The position numbers and the translations under genes were made by a program. Shown here in pieces: positions 1 through 12,123 of a stretch of DNA of 64,000 bases. The notes beneath the pieces are model-generated. The model was not told the origin of the DNA and made no database searches. It saw only the letters and a list, made by a program, of their open reading frames with translations. Position 1 is the first letter of the stretch, and the number at the start of each line of letters is the position of its first letter. This DNA is from Tetraselmis striata (Eukaryota; Chlorophyta; Chlorodendrophyceae; Chlorodendrales; Chlorodendraceae): assembly GCA_006384855.1 (NCBI GenBank), contig VCJN01000893.1, forward strand, positions 1-64,000, in the 5' to 3' direction.

Positions 1-108
1 TGCTGGAGGAAGGGGGGTGGGGCCCAGGGGGGGGGGGGGGGGGAGCGGTGTAGCCTCGTTGAGCCTGTTCCCGATGCCCCCCCCCCCTTCTTCCCCTGCC
101 GGCCACAG

Positions 109-475
109 AACCAGGAGTACTTCGACTTGTTGGATGAACCAGAGGAGGACGAGGCTGGACATGCTGGACCTCGCCTTTGGGCTCCACGGAAACGTACGTC
201 TCCTCTCCCCCTCCCTCCTTCCCCCCTCCTCAGCACCCCTCCCCCCCAATGCCCCTCCACCCACCACCGCCACCGCCCCTCCGTGCTGCACCTGGGCCCC
301 GGAGCCGCCGCTGTGTTCACTCAAGCCGATGCCGGCGTCGCGGGCGCCATCGCCCGCAGGTCGCGGCCTGGGGTGCCAGGTGCTGGCGCGGAAGGACCTG
401 GACGGCCTCAAGGTGAAGATCCCCTCGGCCACGCGCAACTTCGCGGTGGACGGCTTCAAGCCCAAGCCACACTGA
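109..475 (+). pseudogene. Mitochondrial-type (adrenodoxin-like) [2Fe-2S] ferredoxin, C-terminal part, with a one-base frameshift
   Basis: The last two exons of a mitochondrial ferredoxin (MFDX/adrenodoxin class), the electron carrier that serves Fe-S cluster assembly in the matrix. Exon 109-~197 encodes NQEYFDLLDEPEEDE and then, in the next frame, LDMLDLAFGL. Exon 360-475 encodes LGCQVLARKDLDGL, then ATRNFAVDGFKPKPH and a stop. The family reads continuously through DE-LDMLDLAFGL, and LGCQ carries the last cluster-ligand cysteine. One extra G at 153/154 separates the two frames. The intron (about 198-359) has GTACGT at 198, but the phase at the acceptor (AG at 358-359) fits better with a donor four bases later. 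The gene begins outside the window. It could be a decayed copy or an intact gene with a sequencing error. Family assignment is firm; functional state is open. Confidence 0.83.
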
Positions 476-612
476 GCGCCACAGGGGTGGGAGGCTAGGG
501 AGGGGGCCATGGCTGGGCGCTTCCTGAGGTAGGGGCGGGGGGGGGGGGGGGCATGGCCGGGCTTCCCTTTGTGAGGAGGGGGCCGGCCGGTTGGCGTGTT
601 GGCGTGTGGCGA

Positions 613-617
613 TGTAA
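613..617 (+). terminator. TGTAA polyadenylation signal
   Basis: TGTAA lies about 138 bases after the ferredoxin stop codon. TGTAA is the usual poly(A) signal in Chlamydomonadales; the use of this copy is inferred from position only. Confidence 0.5.
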
Positions 618-751
618 GGCCGGCTCCCCCCTCCCCCTCCCCAGCCACGTCGCCCTGTTGCGCTCCACTGGCGCTACATTCCGCCTTGGCAGCCCCCCCC
701 CCCCCCCCTTCCCCCACCACCACCAACAGTAGCAACCCGTAACCACAGACC

Positions 752-1512
752 CACACCCGTATGGCCATGTCATGGGCCGGTGCGTGGGTGTGCAAAGGAG
801 AGGTGGTGTGGGAGGGGGGGGGGGGGTCATGTGCATGGTGGGAGAGGAGGAGGAGGGGGGGGGGGGCGGGGGGGGCAGGAGCGTGTTGTTCCTCTGGCGG
901 CAGCGATCCCTGGGCGCGCACGTGGGACACCGGCTCGCAGAGGAGAGGCGGGACGACAGACTGCTCCGCCCCCTGCCCTCCCATCCCGTCCCTCGAGCAT
1001 GCAGCCGCCCGCTAGGTCGTCGTGGATGGGCCCCACGTGGTGGGTAGGGTAGGGAGGGCGGGTGGTCGGTCCTTGGCCGCACTCCCCTGCGCAAGTGGGC
1101 ACCTCGGGGATGAGGTTCCCGTGTGAGAGACCGTCCGCGCATGTGTGGGACCGCCAAGGCAGGTGGTGCCCCCCCCCCCCCCCCCCCCTGCCCCGCCAAA
1201 CCGCACACCCATAGGGGCATGCCATGGGTGGGTGGGCGCGGGATAGGTTAAGAGAGGTCGTGTGTGGTGGGAGAGGGGGGGGGGAAAGGGGGGGGGGGCA
1301 GGGGGTGCAGCAGCGGCAGTCCCTGGGTGCGCCCATGGGGCAGAGTCTGGCGTGGCGGGGGGGGGGGGGGGGGGGGGGTTGGATGGGTGAGGCCTCGGGC
1401 CCCACCTTCATCCTTCAGCCGCCCGCTGCATGCCCGGGGTAGCGAGAGTGGTGGGTAGGCGGCCAGCGCTGGTCCTGGGCCGTATCCCTTGCAAGTGGGC
1501 AAGCCGACGATG
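752..1512. repeat. Two-copy direct repeat in G-rich low-complexity DNA
   Basis: Segments from about 752-1110 and 1198-1512 are diverged direct copies offset by about 446 bases. Both hold a CACACCC..GGCCATG/GGCATGCC start, G homopolymers, a CCCTGGG(C/T)GCGC word, a CAGCCGCCCGCT word and a GCAAGTGGGCA end. No coding signal is seen; long frames here are low-complexity artefacts. Confidence 0.6.
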
Positions 1513-1676
1513 ATGTCAAGAAATAACTCCCTTTGTATGGTTGGAGCCACCAGGGCGGTAAGGATGCGCCCCCCCCCCCCCCTTCTGTCCTCCTCCAGCC
1601 CCCTGCCCCCTCCCCCGGCCTTCCCTACCCCTCCCCCTGTTGCCCGAGGGGCATGCGTGGGGTGATGGATGGGCCG

Positions 1677-2363
1677 GACACAAAGGGGATGGGGGTCCGC
1701 TTGCGGGCGGTTGCCAACTCACGCATCGTCCCGAGCCCATTCCACGGCCGTCACACGGCGCTAGGCGAGGGTCGCCCGTGGCCCAACTTGAAATTGGAAC
1801 ACGTGCTGACTCGCTGCTCTCCACAGCTCAAGCCGGGTCGCTTTTCGGACCTGCTTTATCCACCCGCTGTCGGAACCCTGTCTAGGGATTGCGGACGCAG
1901 CTTCTGGCCTTCCTCCTTGTCGCCCGCGCCCCTCCCCCCCCTGTGGCCCTAGCGCTCCGTAAGAGAGTGGTGTGTGTGTGCGGGGGGAAGGGGGGGGGGG
2001 GGAGGTAAGTCGGTGATGAGGCCACGAGATGCTGCCCCCCCCCTCCCCCCGCACACACACACCACTCTCTTACTGAGCGCTAGGGCCACACGGGGGGAGG
2101 ACGGGCGCGGACACGGAGGTGGAAGGCCAGAAGCTGCGTCTGCAATCCCTAAGGCTCCCACAGCGGGTGGATAAAGCAGGTCCGAAAAGCAACCCGGCTT
2201 GAGCGGTGGAGAGCAGCGAGTCAGCACATTATAATTCAATTTCAAGTTGGGCCACGGGTGACCCTCTGCCTCTCGCCTAGCGCCGTGTGACGGCCGTGGA
2301 ATGGGCTCGAGACGATGCGTGAGTTGGCGACCGCCCGCAAGCGGACCCCCGCCCCCTTTGTGC
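1677..2363. repeat. Large inverted repeat (about 325-bp arms, short spacer)
   Basis: The left arm (about 1677-2000) and right arm (about 2034-2363) are near-perfect reverse complements around a spacer of about 35 bases. Shared blocks include GGGGTCCGCTTGCGGGCGG with its complement, the run through GGATAAAGCAGGTCCGAAAAGC, and CACCACTCTCTTAC close to the centre. The arms have diverged mainly in homopolymers. The unit also occurs once near 10.8 kb, so it is a dispersed element present here as a head-to-head pair. No transposase is seen. Confidence 0.85.
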
Positions 2364-3716
2364 ATGGCCTTGGGTGGGGGGACGTTGCACGTCGTCCTGG
2401 GTATGGCGAAGTCCGCGCTGTGAAGACACGCGGGCGCCAACACCCGGAAGCCGCTGGAAACACAGTCCCTTCTATGGCGCTATGGTGCAGTCCGCCGCCC
2501 TTCTTGGCTTCAATGGCACCTTGTTTCCGCCTCGACGCCAGGGTGAGCTGGTGTGCATGGCCCTCCCTGCCACGGGGTGCTGCCTGGTCCCTGGCTGCTT
2601 TTGGGAGAGAGAGAGTTACATGGAGCCTTAAGTGGTCTGAGGGCCGCACGGCATTCTAGCTGGGTAAACAACTGAGCCCTTGCCCGCTTTGTATTAAGTT
2701 CTATTTCTAATTGCCGACCTTCCATCTCTAGAGACTGTACAGACACTAATCACCCCTCCCCCCTCTCCTATTTGTGGAAGCAATGCTTCACCAGAGCCAG
2801 GCGCCGTGGAAGGAGTGGTGAGCCCTATGAAGCCCGGGGCACTCGAGTCTGGGGGAGTAGAGGACCAGTCGGAAAATCGACTGGAGGATGATAAGGACCA
2901 CTTGGTGCCCCCAACCTTGGTGCTTAACGACCCCCCGCCCCCCTTCCTCCCCCCTCTCCCTGCCCTGCTTTCCCATCTAGCGGCATAGATTGTTGCCATC
3001 AACGCCGCGCATCGTCAGCGCTCCGCATCGCATGGGTTGCCATGTGGCGGCTCGTGTGCGAGGTCTTACTGCGTCGGCCTGGCCTTCAGAGCGCTGCACG
3101 CTTATGGCTACGGCCGACCCTGTGCGGGTTCATGCAGCCGGGCCGTAAGGCAGCTAAGCTGTTGTAAAACCGGCAGGCATAAAGTAGAAAGAAACTTCAA
3201 ATTCAGATTTGTGTTGGCAGCCACGCGGGCTATCGCCAGGTACGTACGTGTCAGGTAGGGCGATGCCTTCCGACCACCCCTTTGTGGGGCGTGTAACAAC
3301 ATCCAACATGTACCGACACCCCCCCCCCCCCCCCCCTCTCCTTCCTCCCCTCTTTCCTACCTATGCGAAAAGAGGGTGGGAGGCGGGTGGCCGGCCTCGC
3401 TGACTCAATACCACGGCAGCGTGATTGACTTCCACCGGGTGCTACCCCAACCGGACGATTGGCGGTTCAGTCAACGCCATGAGCGGCCCATTACAAGAGC
3501 CCTGCAAGGGCCTGAAATTGCCACCGCTACAGCCTACCGCCATTGCTAAGCTACAACCCCCCTACAGAGCCGCCGCTTGCCCCCCCACAACACACACACA
3601 AACAGAGGGGGATGCTCAGTACTCAAGTGTGAAAAAGCGACTCGTCAAAAAAAGACTACACAACGCAACGGCCAACGCGCAACCAGCGCCCGCCGGCCGC
3701 GCCGCACGCCGCCATT
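2364..3716. other. No gene recognised
   Basis: I see no supported gene. The stretch has short unsupported frames, a C homopolymer at about 3320-3337 and a short CA run at about 3590. It separates the repeat block from the possible last exon of the HCF173-like gene. Confidence 0.5.
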
Positions 3717-3875
3717 TCAAGGTTGACCTCGGCCCCGGACGGCGGCGCCCGGGGCGGCCTCCTGGGCGAGCGCCTCCACCGCCAGCGCCGCGGCCCTCTC
3801 GTAGTCCTCGCCGCCGTACTCCACGACCGCGTGGGGCATGCCGCTGCGCCGGACGGCGGCGGCTTCCTCGGCGGC
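3717..3875 (-). CDS. Possible terminal exon, perhaps of the HCF173-like gene
   Basis: A GC-rich coding-like segment read from an acceptor (..CGCAG ending at 3876) to a TGA at 3717-3719. It encodes about 52 residues with the words VRRSGMPHAVV and EDYERAAALAVEAL. The RRSGMPHAVV word resembles the SGIPFAIVRP strand near the C-terminus of NmrA-like SDR proteins such as HCF173, and strand and position fit. No exon was found between here and 5405, and the link is not proven. It could belong to another gene or be spurious. Confidence 0.4.
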   Translation of the reverse strand, partial: AAEEAAAVRRSGMPHAVVEYGGEDYERAAALAVEALAQEAAPGAAVRGRGQP

Positions 3876-3918
3876 CTGCGAGCGCACCATTCGGGCGAAA
3901 TCAGCCCGCACCATCACA

Positions 3919-3950
3919 TGATATATATATATATATATACATATACATAC

Positions 3951-3996
<46 letters not shown>
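3919..3996. repeat. (AT)n/(GT)n compound microsatellite
   Basis: Uninterrupted AT dinucleotides with two ATAC variants, followed by about 14 GT units. It lies just upstream, in minus-strand sense, of the possible terminal exon at 3717-3875. Confidence 0.95.
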
Positions 3997-4546
3997 CGAT
4001 TTCACGCCGACTCAGGCCAGTCACAAATCGGCGCGTGCCTACCCAAAATCCCCCACAAAAACATTAAAACTCTTATTCGCAAACATAATCATGTAGGGGT
4101 ATCCGTGCGATCCTTGCTGCGGATTCTGATGATAGAGCGAGGAAATCTAGCTCTTCTGAAGGCTTCTCTCTCAGCAACAGGGGGGAAGGGAGGGGGTGGA
4201 TTTCAACAGTGTGTGAATAGCGGACCCACAGCATTCCTTTTATAACGTGTATGGAAAGAGGTAATAATATCGATGGACCACAGGGGTAAGAACGGGTTCC
4301 CCATAATACGCGAGCTAGAAGACTACCGATACCGTGTTTCTCGTTTGTACAACGGGGCCCAACCCGGTGGGAAGACAGTGGCCTACACGGAGGTTTCCAG
4401 TCCGAGCTTCGGCGAATACGTAACGAATACAGTACGCAATTTAAGAGACTCCGCCTAGCAACCCCCTCAAGTCTCGTGGACACCCTTTCTTATTGCCGAG
4501 TGTGAGGAGATATATGTACGATATTACCACTGGTAAATACCTGTTG

Positions 4547-4915
4547 GGAGATATTCTCACGATATATGTGCGATACACTCTCGCAGTGTGTCATCCACGG
4601 ATCCTCCGCGCTTTTGATAGAGCGCGGCTATCAAACGCTACCTCCTTGCAGTAAAGCGCGGAGTCCACGGATCGATTCCCGGAGTGGGTCGGTTCGCGGA
4701 TGTCACGCATTACAGACGATGTGATATGGCCAACTAACAGTGTCATATCATACCGTGGGCAACTAGCAGCGCCAACCGCCACACCTACCTTTTCAGGGGG
4801 ATGAAATGTAAGGAGACATTCTCACGATATATATACGATGCCCACTCGCAGTGTGTCATCCACGGATCCTCCGCGCTTTTGATAGGGCTATCAAACGCTA
4901 CCTCCTTGCACCGAG
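4547..4915. repeat. Diverged direct repeat pair
   Basis: About 4547-4660 and 4811-4910 share GAGA(T)ATTCTCACGATATAT, GTGTGTCATCCACGGATCC, CGCGCTTTTGATAG and CTATCAAACGCTACCTCCTTGCA. The second copy has lost a few bases and ends at GTTGGCACCCGTGCC, a word that also ends the small TIR element found elsewhere in the window. The lineage is otherwise unknown. Confidence 0.75.
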
Positions 4916-5404
4916 TTGGCACCCGTGCCTGTACCCCGCGTGTATTTTACCACTGTACGGCCAGGCACGACCGCACAGCCGAAGTGCCGTGACTGCAATG
5001 AGCGATATCGCGACTGTTAAATGCGTGTCATAACGCTGTCCCTGTGCCAAGGCAAACTTATCGCAGCGAAATCTCCTGCATGGTATGACAGTGACATTAT
5101 AACGTTCATACGTAACTCGGTATGGGAATGACGCCAAAACATGCGTATAGTACCAACACGAAATCAAACACGAATGTATCCAATTTGTGACAAGATTATT
5201 CGAGTAGATACGAAATTCGTGGTTTAATCCCCCTGGTTGGCCCCCGGTTATGTTACTACTATGGGTCTTCCGGGGGAGTGAGGATACATTTCGCGAGTCG
5301 GACCATCAAGTGGCAGAAATCACGTGTTATGATGTTGGGGAAGGGGGAGGGGGGAGGAGGGGCATCCTCGGTGTGCACACATCGAGGGGGGAGCGCCGGC
5401 GTAC

Positions 5405-8400
5405 CTGGGCGCCCGAGGGCGCAATGTGGATGAACCTCGCCGGGACGGGCGGCTGCATGTACGCGGAGATGGCCGCCACGGGCAGCTGGAACGAGCCGGG
5501 GCTGCGCACACATCCGCGGCGGGCAAGTCAGCGTGTCACCCCCCCCCCCCCCCCCCCAAGCAGAGCCGGGGCGGTGCCCGAGGAGGCAAACACGGATCCA
5601 AGCGGGCTCGGCATAGGGGCATAAAGGGGTTTAAGATGGGATGTTTGGGGGGGGAGGGGGGGGGAGAGGGGGGACGAGCTCCCGCCCACATGGGGACGCG
5701 TTTGACGGGTTTGTATTCGAAGGCGGGAACGCGCACTCGGGATGGCGGAGAGGACATGTCTTGCGCTGTCTGTAGTTGGTTCATTGGGCGTTTGTGTTTC
5801 GATCGCACTCCTCCTTGGTGCGCGTACAGGCTGGCGCCCCTGTACGCACGTAGTAACCCGCGTGTAAAATGCTTCTAAACCGGTTACAAGAGGTTTATAA
5901 GGCGGTTATAAGACGTTTCTAAAATGTTTAATTAACGTGTACTAGTTGAACTTTCTTCCAAGTTTATTCCAGCTTGGTCTGTGATGCTAAACGGGCCAGG
6001 TGTCTCACGGCGCGACTACACTGACCCGCACAGGGTCTGCTCCCCCGTTGGGTGGCATTGCGCGTGGCATGCAGTCCTCTGTAAGGCCAATACGTGTACT
6101 GGTGCCATTCATGAAACAATACCACCGAGGTACTTCAACGTTGGCCTACCGAGCCCCCGCCCTACGCGCTTTGATTAGCGGCCCCTACGCGGGTTGGCCA
6201 GGGGCGGGCCCTTCCCTGATGGTGGGTAAGGACAGCTTGTCAAGAGAAAGAAAGAGCTCGATTTAGTTGCAACGAATTGAAATTCAAATTCATATTGGTA
6301 CGCGTGAACCTTGCATATTTCAGGTGAACGTTGAGCAAGTGGGTACGGGAGAGGGGGAGGGGACAGGAGAGGGAGGGGAAAAGAGGGGGGGGTGTCAACA
6401 GGGTCGAGCGATATACGATGGCAAGTGTCAACCATCCGATACCGCCATGGCAAACCTCGGCACTGTCGCGGCCCAGACTGACAGCAGGCACTCCCTGTCG
6501 GCAGGGAGAGGGGGCTGGCAAAGCGTCCGGTCCAATGGGGCGGGAAGGGGCGCGGCCCACCTGAAGGACGGGTTGAGCGCCCCGTCGTACTCAAACTTGG
6601 AGAGCATCAGCTGCGCGCGCCAAGGCGGCACAGTAAAAGCGGAGTCGGCGCAGCTGCCGCATGGCACGGCACGGCACGGCACGTGCTGCCATCACCCCGA
6701 CCGGACTCGTGGTTTATTGTTAATTCCGTCTTCCTTTTTATTGGGGGGAAAAGGGGGGGGGGGGGGGGGTCACCTGCAGCGACACGATGTTGGAGCTGTC
6801 CAGCGGGTCACCATCTGCGGGTGGCACAGCGGTATCAGTGACTCAGCGGGCGCTCACGGCTGCCGGGAGTCGCCGCGGCCTGTGCGGGAGGGCCCCCCTC
6901 ACCTGGCATGGAGCGTGCGCGGAAGACGGGGATGAAGCGCTCAAAGGGCAGCCTCACGTCCTGTGCCGCCGCGCCACAAGGGACGGAGCCGCCGGTCAGC
7001 GGCACGTGCCGTAAGGAGAGGGGATTTGTCAAGGGCTGCGGTGGCGGTGGCCCCTTGCAGCTCAAGACGAGGGACCGGGCGAGTGGGGATCCCGCGGCGG
7101 CCGCCCTCTCACAGCACACTGGCCCTCGATGCTTCTTTGGCAAAATAAGCAGTGAAGGTCGCAACGAACTCACGCTTTGGGTTCGCTATATATTCGCGAT
7201 TTTCCCCTCCGACCCGACTCGCGAAGAGAGTTTTTTGGGGCAGTGTATCGGATTCTGCCGCGAAATTGTACGGATATATCGACCCGATGCTCCCATTTAT
7301 GCATCCTTATTTCATTATCCTAACTTACGTTTCATTTTGAATTGAAAGAGTAAAAAAACTAACCCCTCTTACATACACCGGTTCATTAATCCTTGGAGTC
7401 AGGAGTACATTTTGCGTGCTCCGTGTTTCATCAGCTTGAAGCGGAGCCACCGCCCGTCAAGCGACATTCGGGTTTAGGGTTTAGTATATAAATCAAAATA
7501 TTGTTAAGTCAGAGAGTGTCTCCTACATAGTTACCTCTGGTTTGCGAAACATGCCGCTTGGTACCTTGCGACGGCGATGATTTGGTCACTTTGTTGCCAC
7601 ACGGAGGTGATAACATCAAAAGGTGCCCCGGTGTCATTGAACTTCGTCATCGCACCACCCGATAATATTTCGATGAGCTCTTTGATATGGAGACCGACCG
7701 TTGGCGTGCCTACAACTTATGGTCGTACTATATCGATGTCAGGTCGCGCGTAGATGTCCCCCCCCCCACGGCATCCGCCAACTCATGCAGCATTTCCCAA
7801 GGGATCCATAACCTATTGTCTTCGCATGGTATCGCACATACCAATACGGCAGCAGTAATCCTGCGATCAATCGAATACCGCACTCGCCCCGATATGCTGC
7901 GGGTGCACGGGCACCATGGGCGACCAAGGGCGGGGCCTGCATGTATCTGGTAAGGATACTTACGGGTAGTACAAATAGCGGAATAGCGGTCGTGAAGAGG
8001 TCCCTATATGCACATACGGAATAATGTACCGGTGCATCTCCCGTCAAATACAATGCACACTCCTAGTGCTATCTATATAATCTTACGGGTCTACGAATAG
8101 GAGCGCATTCCATCCTTGGGGGGGGGGGGGGGAGTGGGGGGATTGGTGTTGGTGGGGAAAAGCGACAGTATATGTGCAAAAGCGACTTTTCGGCAAACGG
8201 TCGTAGTTTGGATACCACCACGACCAAAGCACGGCAGCGGGACGGCCATAGCGGCGCATTGGAGCTGCGGAGTGACGGGTCAACCAATGCGGCTCGCAGC
8301 CTCCGACCTGCCACTCGCCCTCCGCGGTGTCGAAGGACTGGCAGTACGTGACGGTGTCCCAATTGCGGTCGGTGCGCAGGATGAACTTGTACCGCTGGCC

Positions 8401-11400
8401 GTCGCCGCGCACGCGCAGGCGGATGCCTGTCACCGAGGGGCGGCAAAGGCGGGACGAGACGGAAGGGGAAGGGGGGGGGGAGGGGAGGGGGGGACCACAC
8501 ATCAGTGGGACAGAGCAACGAGGAAGCTAAAACAGATGCACGCGAGATCAGAGCTCACAATGCTGAGGGTGAGGCACCGCAGGACTTCACTGGTTCCCTA
8601 ATGTCTACGGGGTGCCGGCGAGGTCATAAGAACATTGCGAACAGTAGCCCGCCCTGCCTGCCAGAGAACAAATGTAGACAACACCACTGCGGAACGGTAG
8701 CGACTGCCCTCATAGGTTGCACATGCAAGCCCAATGTGAGGCTCATGGTATGAGGGTTCTTATGGGTGCGTCGGCACCCGTGCCTGTGTGTACATAAAGA
8801 TCGCATGTGATGGAAAGAGGGGGGGAAAGGGGGGGGGGGGGGGGGGGGCAAGCTACTTCCAGCGAAATGCCCCTACAAGTGCATACTTCTGTATTCAAAC
8901 TACCAGTTGGTGGGTACGCAAGGTACCATGAACATTTGAGGTGTTTTGCACAATTGCAGACTTGGCCATCCTGTGATATATTCGTGATGCATTTGTGATG
9001 TTTTAAAAATAAATGCGATCGCGTCCTGAGGGGGGGGCAGCCTGTTTAGACCACACAGGCCAACAACGTCGGGACTTCGGAACGAGGCGAGCGCTTTCCC
9101 GGTCACGTGCAGGAGTCGGATCTTGTTCGGTCAGCGCAACCTGGCGTCGGGTATGTGGACGGTGGCCATCCCCACCGCGAGGGTGGTCGCTTCACGAGTG
9201 TGGCAACAATCAGCAATGTGCAGCGTACCGGGGATGGTTTCGGAAGGGCATGGGGACGGGGCATTGGGACTCGTAAATGGACATCTTGGTGTACGTTGCC
9301 GTATCGGACGACTTAATCATGCATGCAACATTGGGTTATGGACGCGGTGGTATCCTTGGCATCAGCGCGCCGCAACGGCGGACGCCTGCTCGGGTTTGGT
9401 GAGACTCTGGACAGTCGCCGCCGGCTCGGCCGTCGCCCGTGAGCGTGCGCAACTGAGTGCCTGGGCCGCCCCGCCGCACCTGTGTACGCGGCCAGGTTGA
9501 GCGGCGGCTCCATGTTGAGTGTCCGCACGCTGCTGAAGCCGCCGCTGTTGTCCGTGGACACCGTGCCGCTGCGCGCGGGGGGATGGGCACGGGAAGGGGG
9601 GAAGGGGGGTCCGACATTTTTTTTTGGGGGGGGGGGGGTGGGAGGGGGGGTAGCAACAGTGTCAGGTAGGGACGAGCGCGCATCAAAAGGCGCGCGTCTG
9701 CATCTCATGTTGCCGCTGCCGTAAGCGGCTCCTCAGTCCCTTTCCCCCGGCTGGCACCACTACAGGTGTCAACGCACCTACGGGTGCCGGACCCAACCTA
9801 CAAGAACACACCATGCCCAATAGAGCTCAAGTCTAGGCGAAACGATCACGGAGTCATCACGAAGTTCTCATGAATTCGACGGCACCCCTTGGCAGGGAGC
9901 AAAATGTGAGCTCTTCCTATCGCGTCGGCACCCGTGTAAGAACCCATATTTATCATAGCGCACAAGCTGGGCTTGCATGCGGCCTATGAGAGCAGTCGTT
10001 ATAGTCCCGCTATAGTTTGGTTTACATTATGAGCGATGGCAGGCAGGGCGGCCTCTCATCCGCAGCAGTGTTTTCATAATCGCGTCGCCATCCCCTCCTC
10101 CACTTGCCGCCATCTGCCCCGTGGTGGTGCGAGTCCATGTGGAGCCAAGTGATCTTGGATCACGTAAACTTCAGAAGAGAAGTTCCACACAGCAACGCAA
10201 TTGTAACTGGTAAACCTGTTGGTATTTTAGTGGTACTTTATTGGTGGGGTGGTTACGCGCACTAGGAGGTTAGTGCATTTAAGGCAACCTTCGTCAGTTT
10301 ACTCCTCATTGGCACGCTTCCGTGTCACCACCTCCGAATGTGGGCGGTGTCGCTGTGACCCAAAGATGCGCTTCATTTGAATTGACGTGTGCAAGTTGCG
10401 GTGATAGGCTAAACTCCACTGCACATAATCAAAGTAATTTCCAAGCGCTACGTAACAATGAAGCTGGACTACTGCTTTGTACCCAGGCCGAACCCTGGAC
10501 TGCACGCACTCATAGTCCGCTAGTTTTGGACTAGTGAACTATCGGGCGGATCGAGTCGTTGGCATTTGACGGGTGGGGGAGGGGGTGAGGCATCGGGCGA
10601 TGGTGTTCGATGCATCCACACGCGATTGTACCCACTGCTCTGACGGTGTGGGGACCACCCCCGGCACGGCAGGGGAGGACATAATGAGCGGTATGGAAGG
10701 AGGGGCGAGAACAAAATGGAGGATGGCCGGTAGCTACACCCACAATCCCTAGGGTTCACACGGCGGGTGGATAAAGCAGGTCCTATAAGCGACCCGGCTT
10801 GAGCAGTGGAGAGCAACGAGTCAGCACGTTATAATTCAATTTCAATTTTAGGGTGTATGTACTGGGCACCCATGAGATACACTGCGCCATTGAATACCCT
10901 GGTCGCTGGTCATCCAAAAAAGCAGTGACATGCTCAGCCATACCGATGCGTCGGAGTACCTGTCGCGTGCTCGTGCTGGCATTTACGAGAGTTAAACCCT
11001 AAAAACCCTAAAACCCTAAGCCCACATTATGATAGATTTCAAGGTAGTGTTTCTTCTCCCGCCTTTGGACGGAGGGGTTATTCCAAAATGACGATACACC
11101 GCGAGCCCGATTCTCCAAAGCACAATGGGTTTCGGGAAGGCACGTGCACTACATCATCGCATACATCCTGACGCCGACAATTAGGGGTCACCAATTAGGG
11201 GTACTTAACGGAACCCTGACACCAAAATACAAAACGTTATTAAGCATCCGTCAGTCAGCCCGAGGCGCCGGAGGGTGCCTCCGTCGCCGCGCACCGGAAC
11301 AGCGCCGCCGGCGCGCCGCCCTCACCGGCGCCGTCCGCCAGCTCCCAGCGGCCGAGGCTGCAGCCGCCCATCACGACGTCGTCCAGCGGCGCCCAGTCCA

Positions 11401-12091
11401 TGCGGAGCGCGTGGTCGGACGCGTCGAACACCGCCTGTGCAGCGGTGCAGCACGTCCGTCGGTGTGGCGGAGGGTCAAGTTAGGGTTAAGGCGGCCCCCA
11501 GCTGTTCCTGGCAATGGCGCTCGCGGCTACAGCATGCTGCTGTCTCACTTCTTCCACACACATACTCGTCACCATGACCTGTCGATCAATGTGCGCAGAC
11601 TGGGATAGGGTGCCAAGACTTGGGAAGCCGATCTCGCGGGTGGCATCGTCGCAAATTAACCGCACTCAGTCGGTGCAGTTCTCCAGGGGGAGGAAGGAGG
11701 GAGAGAAAGGGGGGGGCGGGGGGTAGCTACAGAGACAATTGGAGGCGTTGGCGGATGCACGATCATGAGTACAACTATAATGGCGTGTAACCGAAATGCC
11801 GTACGTTAACCACGGCATGGGTTGATTTGTCACTCGCTATGTATTGCTGTGGTGATGAATCTCGGCCACCTCATGTTCCCTGTGCGCCCCCGCGGAATTC
11901 AAGATCCCCCTCTCTCTCTCTCTCTCTCTCTCTCGCTCTCTTGTAGAAGGAGCAGGGGGGCAGAGAGTGTCGCCAGCGGACTACACTAACCAAGCAACGG
12001 GCCGGGTCACGTAGGTGTCGGAGTGTGTGCGCAGTTCGTAGCTTGGTGGGGCTCTGCATGATGATTCACATTTTTCGCTCAGGTAGGAAGA

Positions 12092-12123
<32 letters not shown>

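Noticed and set aside
495-1550. Long Pro/Arg- or Gly-rich ORFs on both strands
   Set aside because: They arise from G/C homopolymers and tandem repeats, with no splice context or family motif.
4600-4700. tRNA gene (a GGATCGATTCCCGG word resembles a T-arm)
   Set aside because: No acceptor stem, D-arm or anticodon arm can be folded around it.
5405-9568. Mitochondrial complex I assembly factor CIA30 (NDUFAF1)
   Set aside because: The exons upstream on the same strand join in phase to give an SDR/Rossmann domain and a transit-like start, the architecture of HCF173, and the motif wording is closer to HCF173.
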